Shown piece after piece: positions 11,119 to 22,620 of a DNA stretch of 64,000 nucleotides. Position 1 is the first letter of the stretch. The number at the start of each line of letters is the position of its first letter. The DNA is from Ceratodon purpureus (lineage: Eukaryota; Streptophyta; Bryopsida; Pseudoditrichales; Ditrichaceae), in the NCBI GenBank assembly GCA_014871385.1, contig CM026426.1, positions 102,195,220-102,259,219 on the forward strand. The letters run 5' to 3'. The notes beneath the pieces were generated by a model. It saw nothing but the letters and a program-made list of their open reading frames with translations. It did not search any database and was not told where the DNA came from. Made by a program: the position numbers and the translations under genes.

Positions 11119-14100
11119 TGCCTTGGTGATACCGATATCATCGTTTGTCAACTTTGCTTTGAGCAGACTCGGCATGCTCTCCGCCTGCTTGCAGCCCCGC
11201 ACGAAGCACAGATCAGAAGTGCTGAACAAGAAGACTGCAGCAAAAGAGTAACTCTACAGCATCGAAAGTAGTCCACTACCCTAATCCGAAGAGACAGAGA
11301 ACGCAAGCGCAATGGAATGAAGCTTTCGGAAGAACACTTGCTTCTTATCCTCACCACCAGTCTCCCGTTTCTGCAGGAAACCGCCAAGCTCCATAACGTC
11401 CGGTGGTATTTTAGGCTGCTAGTAGAGCGCACTTCAAGTTGCAGAGTTGCCAGCTTTTGGCAGCTCATGGAATCAATCATCGTTTCTAAGTTTGTCATGT
11501 GAACTGGCAGTTAGTGCCTCATGTCACTTTACATTCCAATCTTTTATTTTATTTCGGCTCTTGAGCTCCAAATATTTGGAGTAATCGGCATTTTAAATTT
11601 TTTGTTTCTCTTTATTTCGGCATGTTGGGCCAGTAATTATCAAAAAAATTAGGCAGACTTTTTTTGAATTAATTTGTGCCGAACCTGCTAGGAAACTACG
11701 GTACTTGTGATTGGACCATCTGTTTTTTCGTTATCATTTAGTGCCGCCAATTCTACAGATCTGATTCTACTCAGCTGAGAGAAACTCTGAGAGATTTGAA
11801 ACACTTGTCATAGTTAGCTTGTGCAAACACGTCGGCAGAGTAGTTTTGGTTTCGATCTCAGAGCTTTCCAAGCGATTCTGGTGGGGCGAGTGATGACATA
11901 TGATTCTGAACTGTTTGAAATTTTATAAGCCGGAGTCACATATATGAGTTCATTCAAAGCATTCAAGGACGCTGGAATGGGGTGAGTACTCGCTTTCTAT
12001 TGTTGGGGCTACATGTGGATCATCTTATTGCATTCAAAAAGGGTGCTTGGAATGATGACTTGTTTTATTTCATTTATGTAAATGACATTTGAGTGCATTC
12101 TGTAAACGAAAAAAGCTCAGCTGTTGTCTTAGAACCACAGCGTTCTCTGTAGAAACACCATGAATAAATACAGGCCAAGTGACAATTGGCAGTCCTGGAT
12201 TAACGATGACAATCTGATTGTTCAAGTTTATTCAACACGGCTATGGCAAGTTGATGACTATGGAAAATCGGCTACACTCTGCGCAAGTACGCCCATGTCG
12301 CGACCAACCTGCTCCATTGACGTCGTGATTTTGTTCAGCTTCTTACGATGTGCTTTGTTCAGCATTTTTGGAACCAGATCTACAATTCTCGTAATGATGT
12401 CTACCCTTTGTATACCTGTGCCTGAGTTGTAATGAGGGATGATTGCTGCCATGATATTTTACCCACATAAGACTAGGTTAGGTAATTTCTGTGTACTGCA
12501 ACCGATATACGATGTGCCAACACCTTATAAGAGTGCATGAATGCAGGTAGACGGCGTACTCTCAGCCAGGACTGAGTTGCACACAGAACATAGCTTCTCT
12601 TTATGCAGCTGAAGAATCCTGGACCTCGGAGTGTGAAGCAGACATTTTGAAAAATTGCTTGCAAACTAAAATCCCTTTTCAAAGTTTGTATACATATTCC
12701 TTTTGGCAGAACGGAGGTTAATACTTTAAGAGCTGGCTCTGTGGCTTATGCACCATCTCACCTGGAGTTGTCAGAAATGTGACACACCGCCTGGGACGCC
12801 TGTACTCCACGTTGGTGTCATTTTTGTCTAGCAAGGTACCGTCTGCTAGCTCGGCGCTCTGCACTCATTGAGAAATATGTACACCAGATTTTTGTGACAT
12901 ATGATCGTGACCAATGTATGCTCAAGCAGCTCAAGAACCCAGTCAGTGATGTCAGATTTCCTCACAATGGATGATTGGCACACAGTACCTCAAGAGCCAG
13001 AAGCACTTGGTGGAAACGGAAAGCCTCTAAGGAGGCGAACTCTTCACTTGCAAATCGACCCGACAGATGGTGATTTCTCACATGGAAGTGGCCAGTGCAG
13101 CTTCGTTTCTCGAACACCATGGATGGATCTGGTAGAAATGCACACTCTGCACCTATTTCTGCTGCTACAACTTCCATATCTCCTCTGGCAAACAGCAATC
13201 AGTAGTTCAGTTCAGTGGTTTCACATTCAATTTTGGTGGCAGTATATGAAAAGTAGCCTTCTTTGGAAGCGATTTCTAGTTCGTCTGAGTTTAATTCTTC
13301 ACAAGCTGGAGGAATGACTTGCAAAAGGCCACTCACATGGTGAGAATCGGAGGCGACGCTGTGAGGTTTCGAGTCACCATCACATCCAACATCGGCGCAG
13401 TCTCTTTATGCCCCTGAAAGTAGAAGTCGCACTGGTCCAGCGGGAGAAAATGTCCCCATGCTCTAGAGCTCAAGGATGCACTCAGAGCTACCCACTTGAC
13501 CAGCATCCGCACCATCTCCATCCTGCTCCACAACACAATAAACTTCTGGGTATGGTTCATTTCTCGAGTCTGCACTGAACACTCTCAATTTATCGCTTAC
13601 TGTGCAACAAACTGTTTTCGATCAAATTCAACTGAGATGTGCTTATTCTTTCCTCTCCTCATTTAATAATATCATCCTAAACAATAAATTCTTATTAAAT
13701 CCTCGTTCTGAAGAGACACTTGAGAGAGGAATCGTCCGATACCTTTCTTCACCTGCTGAGTATATGGCACCTTCGCAAGGGCCAAAGTAACTACTTGTGG
13801 TTTAATTCTGGGATCCGGTGAAGAGAAGCTGCCAAGATTGCAGGCAAGCAGTTATTAATTCTGAGGCAATCATTAACCCAACCGCCATCTTGATTAGGTC
13901 CAGCCCCATGATTCAGTTAGTACCCTTCCCTCCTATCTGCCCACGTGTTCGGAAGGGTGCGAAGAGAAAAACCTCTGTGCACGTCAGAACGCCACGTGGA
14001 GGGGATGATCCAGATAAGTCTGATGAAATTGGTATGCTACTACGTCTAAGGTAGAAGGCTTGAGAACAGTTCGGGCATTAAACCGGTAGTCCCTGCAGTC

Positions 14101-14343
14101 CCGAGGTTACCTCCCTCTTTCTAACTTCAGCGTCGAAATATCTTGAACTACTGTCCTAATTCGTTGAGAGCTCCGAGAGAGGTGGAGAGGCCTCACAGGA
14201 TTAGGGTTCAAATGGCCCGTCCCCGCTTTATATACCCGAAAACCCGGTTTTAAAGCCTTCTCGCTGCATTATCCGGGTGACCATGAAACCTTATCATTAA
14301 CCTTTGCTACCAGCCCCATGGCCCCCCTACCTACCATAGGATT
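11119..14343. other. Interval without a convincing gene
   Basis: Open frames up to 138 codons exist (for example 12901-13317 plus) but none resembles a family I recognise, and overlapping frames on the other strand are of similar length. The stretch near 13995-14040 encodes PRGGDDPDKSDE, faintly like the GPDDPDSSDEE segment of the Tnp2 N-terminus at 22.8 kb, so an old transposon trace is possible. Confidence 0.4.
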
Positions 14344-14500
14344 TTGAACCAGTGTTGGGCTGTTATGGCATCTTTCAACAGTGAAATCTTGGACAATGGT
14401 TCATTCTAAATATCCGTTTGAAGTCCACGGGTATCTAGAATGAACCATTATCCAAGATTTCACTGTAGAAGATGCCATAACAGTCCAACACTGGTTTGAA
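14344..14500. repeat. Foldback hairpin with ~60-bp arms
   Basis: The left arm (about 14349-14408) and right arm (about 14435-14494) are inverted copies with only a few differences (about 93% by eye), separated by a ~26-bp loop. Arms begin CCAGTGTTGG and contain GTGAAATCTTGG. This could be a MITE, a foldback element or a small-RNA precursor; no ORF is inside. No target-site duplication is evident. Confidence 0.8.
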
Positions 14501-14870
14501 CCCCACTCTCCGCCGTGGAGAGAGATTCAACACCCTCCACCACCATCTCTTCCTATTTTCTAAGTGTCCACAATCTCCTTGCACTTCTCTTTATGCTAAA
14601 TAGAGCCATTACATGTGTTGTCTTAGTTTTTTAGGAGCTAATTTGATGGCCTTAGAGCATTTTTTGACATTTTCTTGGTGGTTTCTCACTCTTACCATAT
14701 AGGTGAACACATGGATTAAGTTACAAGCTCGGATGGTTGTGGGAATTAAAGGATTTAACCGCACATGGCTATCAAATGTAAGTTAATATCAAGAAATATA
14801 ACTTATAAAATCTACTCTTTTCTAAAATACATTAAAAATTTCAGTCACTTAGCCGGCCAGTCCAAGTTCA

Positions 14871-14986
14871 CTTTACACTATTGGAAGTGACTAACGGATG
14901 AGAAAATTGGCTCTTGGTCATGGCTCTTGACTAAGGCCCGTGACCAAGAGAAATATTTGTCCCCGGCCTTGGTCAGTAGTGTAAAG
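14871..14986. mobile_element. Possible 116-bp TIR element (MITE-like)
   Basis: The ends CTTTACACTATTG and (reverse complement) CTTTACACTACTG match at 12 of 13 positions, and the interior is itself partly palindromic (CTCTTGGTCA / TGACCAAGAG). No clear target-site duplication flanks it, so the mobile origin is inferred only from the inverted ends. Confidence 0.35.
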
Positions 14987-15378
14987 AGGCCCTAAGAACC
15001 GCCCCTACAAATGGGTGTGAAATGGACATGAGTCGGTTCTGAAATTGACTAGTATAGTTAGTGAATGAACAAAGGAAAAAAGAATTATTAATTGCAAGAG
15101 CCAATCATTCTCTTTGTTTTCTCCATTTTTATTTAGAATTGCAAGTGAATAGTTTATGAAAGACCTAGGGACACAAATAGGAACCTACAACCCAACTCGT
15201 TTGAAAATTCATAAGTAATTCAAAATTCTATGGAAAAATATAAAACTACTTGAATTAGATTCTTCATCAATTCCTCTTTGTTCAAAAAATGAGCTAAAAA
15301 TATTCCCACTCCAGGAAATACATGAAAAAGACCAACCAGCCCTTAGATAAACGCTTATTGAGCCTTCTACCTTACCCT

Positions 15379-15813
15379 TTGTAAATGTTAATCCTTGTGA
15401 GTGGACCAGAGTTAACATTTATATCAAAGTTAACATTTATAGTGGTATTAACAGTTAATAATAATAAAATAATGTTTTTGAACAATCTACAGATCTTAAC
15501 ATTTATAAATATAAGCTATTGTGAAGAGTCCTTGTGAGAAAATACCATTCATAAAATTGCAAATCCAATCAAAACTTTATTCAATATCAAGTAATGTCTA
15601 GAGGAAGAGGAATGTAATTGGATGTGTAGTTTTCATTATCAATATTATGGTTGTATTTCATTTGTTAACATTTATAAAGTCAAATTTTCAAAGAAGAGAG
15701 TGCCATTTTCTTAACAATTAACACGTTTAACATTTATGGTGTGCAATATGTGGGGAGTAGAAGAAAGTTAACATTTAAAGAGGGTAAACACTTATGAGTG
15801 CAACATTTATAGA
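15379..15813. repeat. Cluster of TTAACATTTAT words
   Basis: About eight copies of (G)TTAACATTTAT or near variants lie at roughly 15410, 15429, 15496, 15664, 15726, 15768, 15786 and 15802, with an inverted copy (TGTAAATGTTAA) near 15380. The spacing is irregular. Such clusters occur as subterminal repeats of DNA transposons; nothing else identifies the host element. Confidence 0.6.
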
Positions 15814-16290
15814 GGGTGAACCGTAAAGGATCAGGTGATGCAAGCAATCTCTGCATCTTTCTCTAGAGATCAACACATGGCATAAGGTAGAGAAACCAAA
15901 AATCGTGAAAATTAAGTCATTCGATCAAAAAGGACAGCAATAGAAATTCTCTGAATTTATTTATTTTAGATGAAGAAGAAGAACGATGGAGAATACAGCT
16001 TATTTTGTATTTTTATTCCTTGTAAATAATTGTCTAGAATTTCTAAAAGTAGGAGGTTTGTCAGGCCTTTTTTTTGTAGACTAGATTCTTCTTGAACTAA
16101 ACGTGATGGTGTCCTAAAACCGATAATTAATATCACGGAAAGTTGGACATAAGACTACTAAAAAAAACCAAAGCCCGGCATTATGTGGGAAAAACCTTAT
16201 TGGTCCACCAAAACTTGGCTGGTCATGCAGAAATTCTTTGTTTTTAGTCCACTACCTTTGTGTTTTACAACAACTCTGCTATACACCTTA

Positions 16291-16302
16291 CACTAGTAGA
16301 AA
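16291..16302 (+). repeat. Left terminal inverted repeat of giant CACTA
   Basis: CACTAGTAGAAA starts directly after the TTA duplication and is a classic plant CACTA terminus. The next ~800 bp up to the accessory gene's stop codon are AT-rich and gene-free, with GAGTCATT near 16340 that also occurs near the right end. Confidence 0.85.
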
Positions 16303-17125
16303 TAAGGAAAATAAGGACAGAGTTAATAACTAAAAAACGAGTCATTTTCAACAAGATGGTGCAAAAAAGGACATGGGGTCTCCATGTCAATAGTAACCTG
16401 TCATTCAAGAGTCTCTGTCATTTGTGCCATTTTACCCCACGAGGTAAACTGGGAAATCGGAGGCACTACCAATTGTCGAATCTCTACTGTCGTGAATGTG
16501 CATCTCTTTGTGAACCAGTCGACAATCTACGAATCAACTACGTAGATTTTTTGGCAATCTGTACCCAAAGTTTGTATTTCAAACTCAATGAAATCAAGAT
16601 AAACATCTACGATTACAGACTGATGTTCAATTGTCTGAATCTATGGATAATAATTAAAAATCTACGAAAACATACCTAGTCAGTGTTTTAATGACAGGAG
16701 ATTTTGTTGAAGCAGCGATTCAGATCCCGACACGCACTGTATTTGATGTGTCGTTTATTTCATAGCAGCGCATATTTATCGGACCATAGACCATACCGTA
16801 AAAGCCACGTGTAATGATTCTAGTTGCATATTTTCTTTATATTTGTATTATTCAGAATTAATATTCAAAACATAAAATAGTGTAGACTATATCAGTGTTT
16901 CCACTGACGAGCAATGGTCACCGTTTTCTCGCAAAATAGCATAATATGAAAATTAAACACGGTGGTCACGCAACATTATTTACATGTAGAAGGCTCCACA
17001 CCAATAACACACTCATGCATCCTTGGAATCATGCACTACGAATACAATGCGATTCCGACAGGATGTGATGACGTACTATTAACTATCATTTGCACTAAAA
17101 ATCTAAATATAGAAGTTGCAGCTCC

Positions 17126-20100
17126 TTAGCTCTCTAGAAACGTAAGGCCTTTAAACCACAGCACACTCGAACCTATTGGGTCACTCAATGTCGCCTGCTC
17201 TGCTTCAACTACGGGAACCAGGAGAAGTAAATCTTCAATCACATTCTCTAGTGTCACTCGGACATAGTGAGAAGGGATTGGGCGATTGTGGAACATACCA
17301 GTTCCTCCCATTGCCATTACAAGCCCACTTGCAACTCTCCGCTTGGGGTCGAGGGTGTCCGTGAGCCAAACGCGGCTTCCCACTTTAATCTGCAAAAAAG
17401 AAGGGTGCCAAAAAGTGAATTACAACTGTGTATTGTTTTTCGGAAGTAATGTGGATTGCTGTCAACTGCCGGTATGTGAACTTTCAACAGCTGTGCGGGT
17501 AATCAACATGAATCCTACACATAAGTAAAATATGAAAAATGAAAAACATATGTATGGTTGGTTTAGAAAAATAGCACTCACATTTTCAGTGCCATTCTCA
17601 TCGGCTACGAATGGTTTCTGCCCTTTTAAGGACCAACAAAAATTAAATGTATAGATATTAGTCACAATCGATTACTTATCGTCATGTACCTTCTGTGTCG
17701 CATTCAATTCAAGCATTGGAAATGCATATACCTCATTCGTTTGATCTTTGTCTAACTTCGGCGAAGATCTCTGAAACCTAGCTCCCTACAAAGAACAGGT
17801 ACAAACAGTCAGTATTTAGCACCAGGGACTCATCGAAACATTTGAGCAAAGACTTCTGTACATCGTCATTTAAAACATATAAACAGAGAACTATCAAATA
17901 CGAAGTTCACATTTAGATCAGAACTGATATATAATAAGTGAATTCCATTTCTTTGTACTATTTTTAAACTAAACTTGTTATTTATCTTCTTAATATACTC
18001 TGTAGAGTTATAGTCGCTACATGAGACCTTATAATGTTAGAGCATTTCCTAATGTCAAAAAAATCTTCTTAGAGCCCTTGTCCCATACGGTTGGTGAGTC
18101 TGTTATGCAATACTAGTACTCTCCAGCATCAATTATGCACCGCAACAACAGTAACAACGGCGTCGTTCCCAGCCAAAGATACAAATGAAAAAAAAAAAAA
18201 TGTCTAAAATCAATTTGAAACCAACAATAAAATACCACATTGTGAACCTGGTGATTTTCGTTCTAATCTTGACAATGTTTACAGGGGAAGGTATTCAAAA
18301 ATTACCCTTGATGTAGGGTTACCCGATGATGCACAAGCCTGATCTTGTACATTCTGTATATTTAAACAACCACAGCTGTGTATGTTAGGAAACTTAATCT
18401 TTTAATTTTTAAAAACGAATTCGGTTTAGCTTTATCAAATCTTGATAACGTATTACTTATGGAAGTTAATCTACCTATAATCAACCACCAGACATATACT
18501 ATACTTCCTCGCCATCTCACCTTTGTTTCATTTGCAAGTTTTTTCTTCAATTCTCCGTTTGCGTTACCGTCTCCATCACCAGAGTCATCGGATGTCTGCT
18601 CCAGTTTGTCCCACCATTTCTCGCTACTTCCTGCAACACCGTCAGCTTTTTCAGTCGGGTTTTCCGATTCTTTGTGCACTTTACATGACTCACCTGCATG
18701 CAAAGCGCGATCTTCTCGCAGCAAAGAGTGGCTTCCTCCGTCCACTGATGTAAAATTTGTGATAAAGCTTGCCAACATGTTCTTCACTTCATCCAGTCGA
18801 AGATTGGTTTCCCACTGGTTACGTTCCATGATTGAGAGTCTACTCGAGTTTTTCAATTCCATTATCTGCGTTCAATGAATAGAGACACATACTACTAATT
18901 AGCATTTCATGCTGAAACGATTACGCAGCATTACCAAGGAGAAGCACAATTAATCACATGATTTAAACTACACACATTTCCAACAACGAACCAAAATAAA
19001 GTCACCAATGATGTGGATTACCCCAGCTCTGGTAAGCAGTCATTCAAAACCAGGTAAATAGTCCAAACTCTACTTAAAATCATTACTTCCCATTCTCTGG
19101 ACATAATAAATTTAGTCTCTACACAACGAAGATGATAAACATAAAGGAACTTCAACTAATTACAATGATCAACAAGTTAGGTGATTCTCACAGAGCTGCT
19201 CGGGTTGTCCTTTGAAGACATGAGTTCTGCATTAACATCAGTGACAGATGGTGTAGTTTCTCCCTCTAGTCTCTACGATTCCAAAAACCGAACCCTCATT
19301 AGAATGTTTGTCTTATAAGAATTCCGCAATAACACTATGGACTATACAACAACACGTGCACAGATTAGATCATCGGACTTATTTCCAGATTTAGGAGTGA
19401 ATAGCTATTACGTACCAACTTTGCTGCTTTTCCCGCGTAGCCTTGTCTACCAACTTTAGGATTGTTCACGGCTTTGCTCCTTCTGACTGACATCTTCACA
19501 GATTTCTCCTTAGTGTCAGGTAAATTCCAATATTTCTTCATAGCATCCCATTCCCTATCAGTGACCTAGGAGGAGGCTCTTTCCTTGAGCCGTAAAGTCG
19601 TTTAACTCTCTCTCTGTATTTTCGCAACCACGTCTTTATCATTTTGTCGAATGATGCACTAGTGACTTCGTTATCAATGAACTCAAACTTGTTAAATAAG
19701 CACTCCTTTAGTTTGTGTAGAGAGGATTCCTTTTGATCCTCGTAAACCACGGTACTCATATCCAACATCCTGGGTGTGAAGTCCCTAATGTTCTCTTGCC
19801 ATTTTAAATGCCCCATGCAGCCACTGTCGATAATTCCCTCCATATTAACCTGAACCACAAATGGTTTTAGACCCGCTCTCTCTCTCCGATGGCCCTCTTC
19901 TTCCTCAATTCTCTTGGTTTGGCGACGTAACCGCTTCCTCTCACTGACAGTGAGAAGCGCATTGTCCGAGACAGTAGCTTCGACGTTGCCTCTATCTTCC
20001 TCTACATCCTCAGTTTCACAGCAAACGTTCACTCCAGTGGAACAGACTGTCTGAGACGGCGGATCTTCACTAACTTCCTCGGTCATCGACTTGAAGTTAT

Positions 20101-21391
20101 TGCCATTTGTAGGTTTTGTCGATGGAGGCACAGGAACCAATTTCCAGCCAATCGGAACCTGTACTCTCGGCGGAGTGAAAGATGATATACCTCGCAGATT
20201 TTTCCTACATGCTCCTCCGCTCCCTCTTTGACGATTGTCACCGCCATCTGCGTAAATGAAACGGCTGTTACTTCCAACATGACCTAGATGTGTCTTCTCT
20301 TCATGCGTACCTTTTCGAAGACAGCTTGAAGGTGCCAATTTCACCCTCGACACCGTGTGACTTGCGTTATGCGTCGATTTTTCACTGTTCTCCGACTCTG
20401 CGATAGAGTGCGCAAATGATCACTGATGTCCAAAAAAAAATACAGATAACAAGCAGATACTTTTTCCAAAAATAGGTTAAAACAATATAAGCGAATACAT
20501 TAACTTCCGGGTTTTTAAAACCCCAGCAAATTGGATTGTGCAAAGCGACAAAAGATTCATGTGGGCATTCATACGGAACAGTTACGACGGTAACGAAAGC
20601 TACCCATAAAATATGAAGATAAAATGAAAATAGTGGACCTAAGAATAGAAAGAATCAACCACTTCTGCACAGGTGATACTCATACCTTGGCATGCAGCAA
20701 ACTAAAGCTAAGTAGAGACAAAACTGACTTGCACGACACAGTAGAAAACACTCACCAGACGGAATATACTCATCGGAATCCTCTTCGTCGTCTACGAGGC
20801 TCTCTGGAAACTGTGCGGTCAACTTAGGGTTTACCTCGGTATGCTGAGAAAATTTCCCTGCACTTAACAAACGTTTACTCGCGCGCTTGGGAGGTTCACC
20901 AACGGCGACCTCTTTCCGCTTCGTCTTCCTCTTACTCTCCGAAACGGAAGCGTTCCTTCCAAATATAAGTACCAGGTTAAGAACAAAACATACTCCTACC
21001 TAGGTCAATGTAGCTTAGAAATATTCAAGCGTCCGTATATGGAGTCTCTGAACACTCACATGCGCAAAGACCAGATTCTGAACATTAATGCTACACAAAT
21101 ACTGTACTTTCCTTCGTCATCATCTTAGCCGTTAATTTACACACGTGTCGAGAATCCAGTGGCATATCGAAGGCAAAATGTAGGGTTTTACCTAGGTTTA
21201 GGAGAAACTTACAAAGCTTTTGCCGCAGCCTTCACAGGTTCCAAGAATATGTTGTTACTCGCTATTCTCTCCCTCCTCATCTTCTCATACTCATTTTCCT
21301 CTGGAATCGTGTCCTCTTCGCTGCTTGTAATTTCCATCTCTTCACCTGCGCTACTCGGCAGAATCTCTTTTCCGTGAGGCATACTCGACAA
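17126..21391 (-). CDS. CACTA accessory protein of the giant element, nine exons
   Basis: A TnpA-like partner gene transcribed away from Tnp2. Exons on minus: 21391-21213, 20955-20756, 20397-19416, 19272-19192, 18865-18521, 18353-18306, 17785-17732, 17617-17582, 17389-17126; each border has GT/AG and the frame carries through. Exon 2 is basic, with an acidic end (DDEEDSDEY). Exon 3 has a basic RKRLRRQTKRI stretch and a Transposase_24-like region (KMIKTWLRKYRERVKRLYG ... REWDAMKKYW) homologous to the gene at the left edge. The last exon encodes a C-terminal domain common in plant CACTA proteins: VASGLVMAMGGTGMFHNRPI, then V.V..V..D..LL and GSSVLWFKG. One problem is visible: near 19565 the reading frame shifts by one base between PPPR and DREWD, so the gene is either frameshifted or has a very small unrecognised intron. 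DNA binding is inferred from the family. Confidence 0.75.
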
Positions 21392-22620
21392 TGTCCGATA
21401 ATCCGAGCTAGGTTCACAAAGTACTAATCAAACACGGTCATGAAAAATGATTGCAAAAGTGTAGGATACAAGAATGAGCAGCGACAGACGTTGTGGGCTG
21501 CTCAGATATGAATCCGAGGCACTATGGTGCGAGAGAGAAAGATACTATGAAAGAAGAGGCAAACTCTAACCCGGTGTAGTGTTCTAGCGAGACTTGATCA
21601 AAAGTGAAAGTGGACTGAGACTTCCAAATTAGAAAGTTATGCACTAGATGAGTCGTTAACAAGGGCATGTTTTCACACAGTTCTGCTACGATGTTCGCTC
21701 TGACCAAGGTCAGGTATGCTCCGTACCTTTTCCATGATGCGCTGTGTCCAAATTCTTCCTGTATTGCTCTTGAATCAGAAGTCAAGCGCGATTTAAGTTC
21801 TCTTTGAATGGGTTGAATTCTTCGCGTAGACGATCCAGTGATTTCATTGATTTCAACCTTGTCATTAGAGTCTGGAACACTCGCAATGGGTGTTAAAATT
21901 TCCTTACTTTGTTTTGTTACAAATTCTTAATATGAGAGGTAGAGCAAGTGTCCGCATATGCAAGTGATATGGCACCATTTCTGCGAAGGCTTTGGCGAAT
22001 AAGTATGAAACAGTTTAATTACGTTCAGAACTACGGCGGGACAATGTAGCGTTTGGAATTGCGCGCGGAATGCGATCGTGAATCTGTAAGTGATCAATTC
22101 AATTGAGACATGTTACTCTTATGACTTCCTTTCACTCGTTCTCCTGGATGCTGATTCACTGTTCATCGGGATTAGACGTCACGTCGACACCGAGGTCCGA
22201 TCACGCACTATAGTGTCGTTGAAGGAAGCTAGCGAATTAGGGTTAGGGTGGTGCTTCTGCACGATTAATTTCTCAATGTATTCATGCATTTGACTTACCA
22301 ATCCTGTGCAGAGTTCTTTGGAAAAACAATGAGTTCATTCAGAAACTCAGTAAGGGAATGTGAACCGAGGTGTAGGTTCAATTGAGCGCTGCGTATAACG
22401 ATACAGGTACTTCTTATCACACCTCTTATGAGATTTGATTGTACATCTTTTCGTCCTCCATGCTCTCACAGTATTCGGTTTCGTAAAACCATAAACTTAC
22501 TTTACGTTACACCTTGAGACAACCTGTTATTTTGTCCCAAAAATCACAGTTTCAGTTTCAATTCTATCTTTAGATTGCCAAAGCATACCTAAATGTAATT
22601 GTGTTCGTCGATGGCCAGAC
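21392..22620. promoter_or_regulatory. Shared upstream region of the divergent accessory and Tnp2 genes
   Basis: This 1.2-kb interval separates two outward-reading transposon genes and holds no convincing ORF of its own; short frames at 21522-21785 minus and 22090-22293 plus lack family features. By position it should contain both promoters. I see no repeat array comparable to that of the first element. Confidence 0.4.

Noticed and set aside
12901..13317. 138-codon plus-strand ORF
   Set aside because: No family features, a competing minus-strand frame overlaps, and no splice context supports it.
13818..14054. Trace of a Tnp2 N-terminus (GGDDPDKSDE)
   Set aside because: Only about ten residues resemble the GPDDPDSSDEE segment; too short to call.
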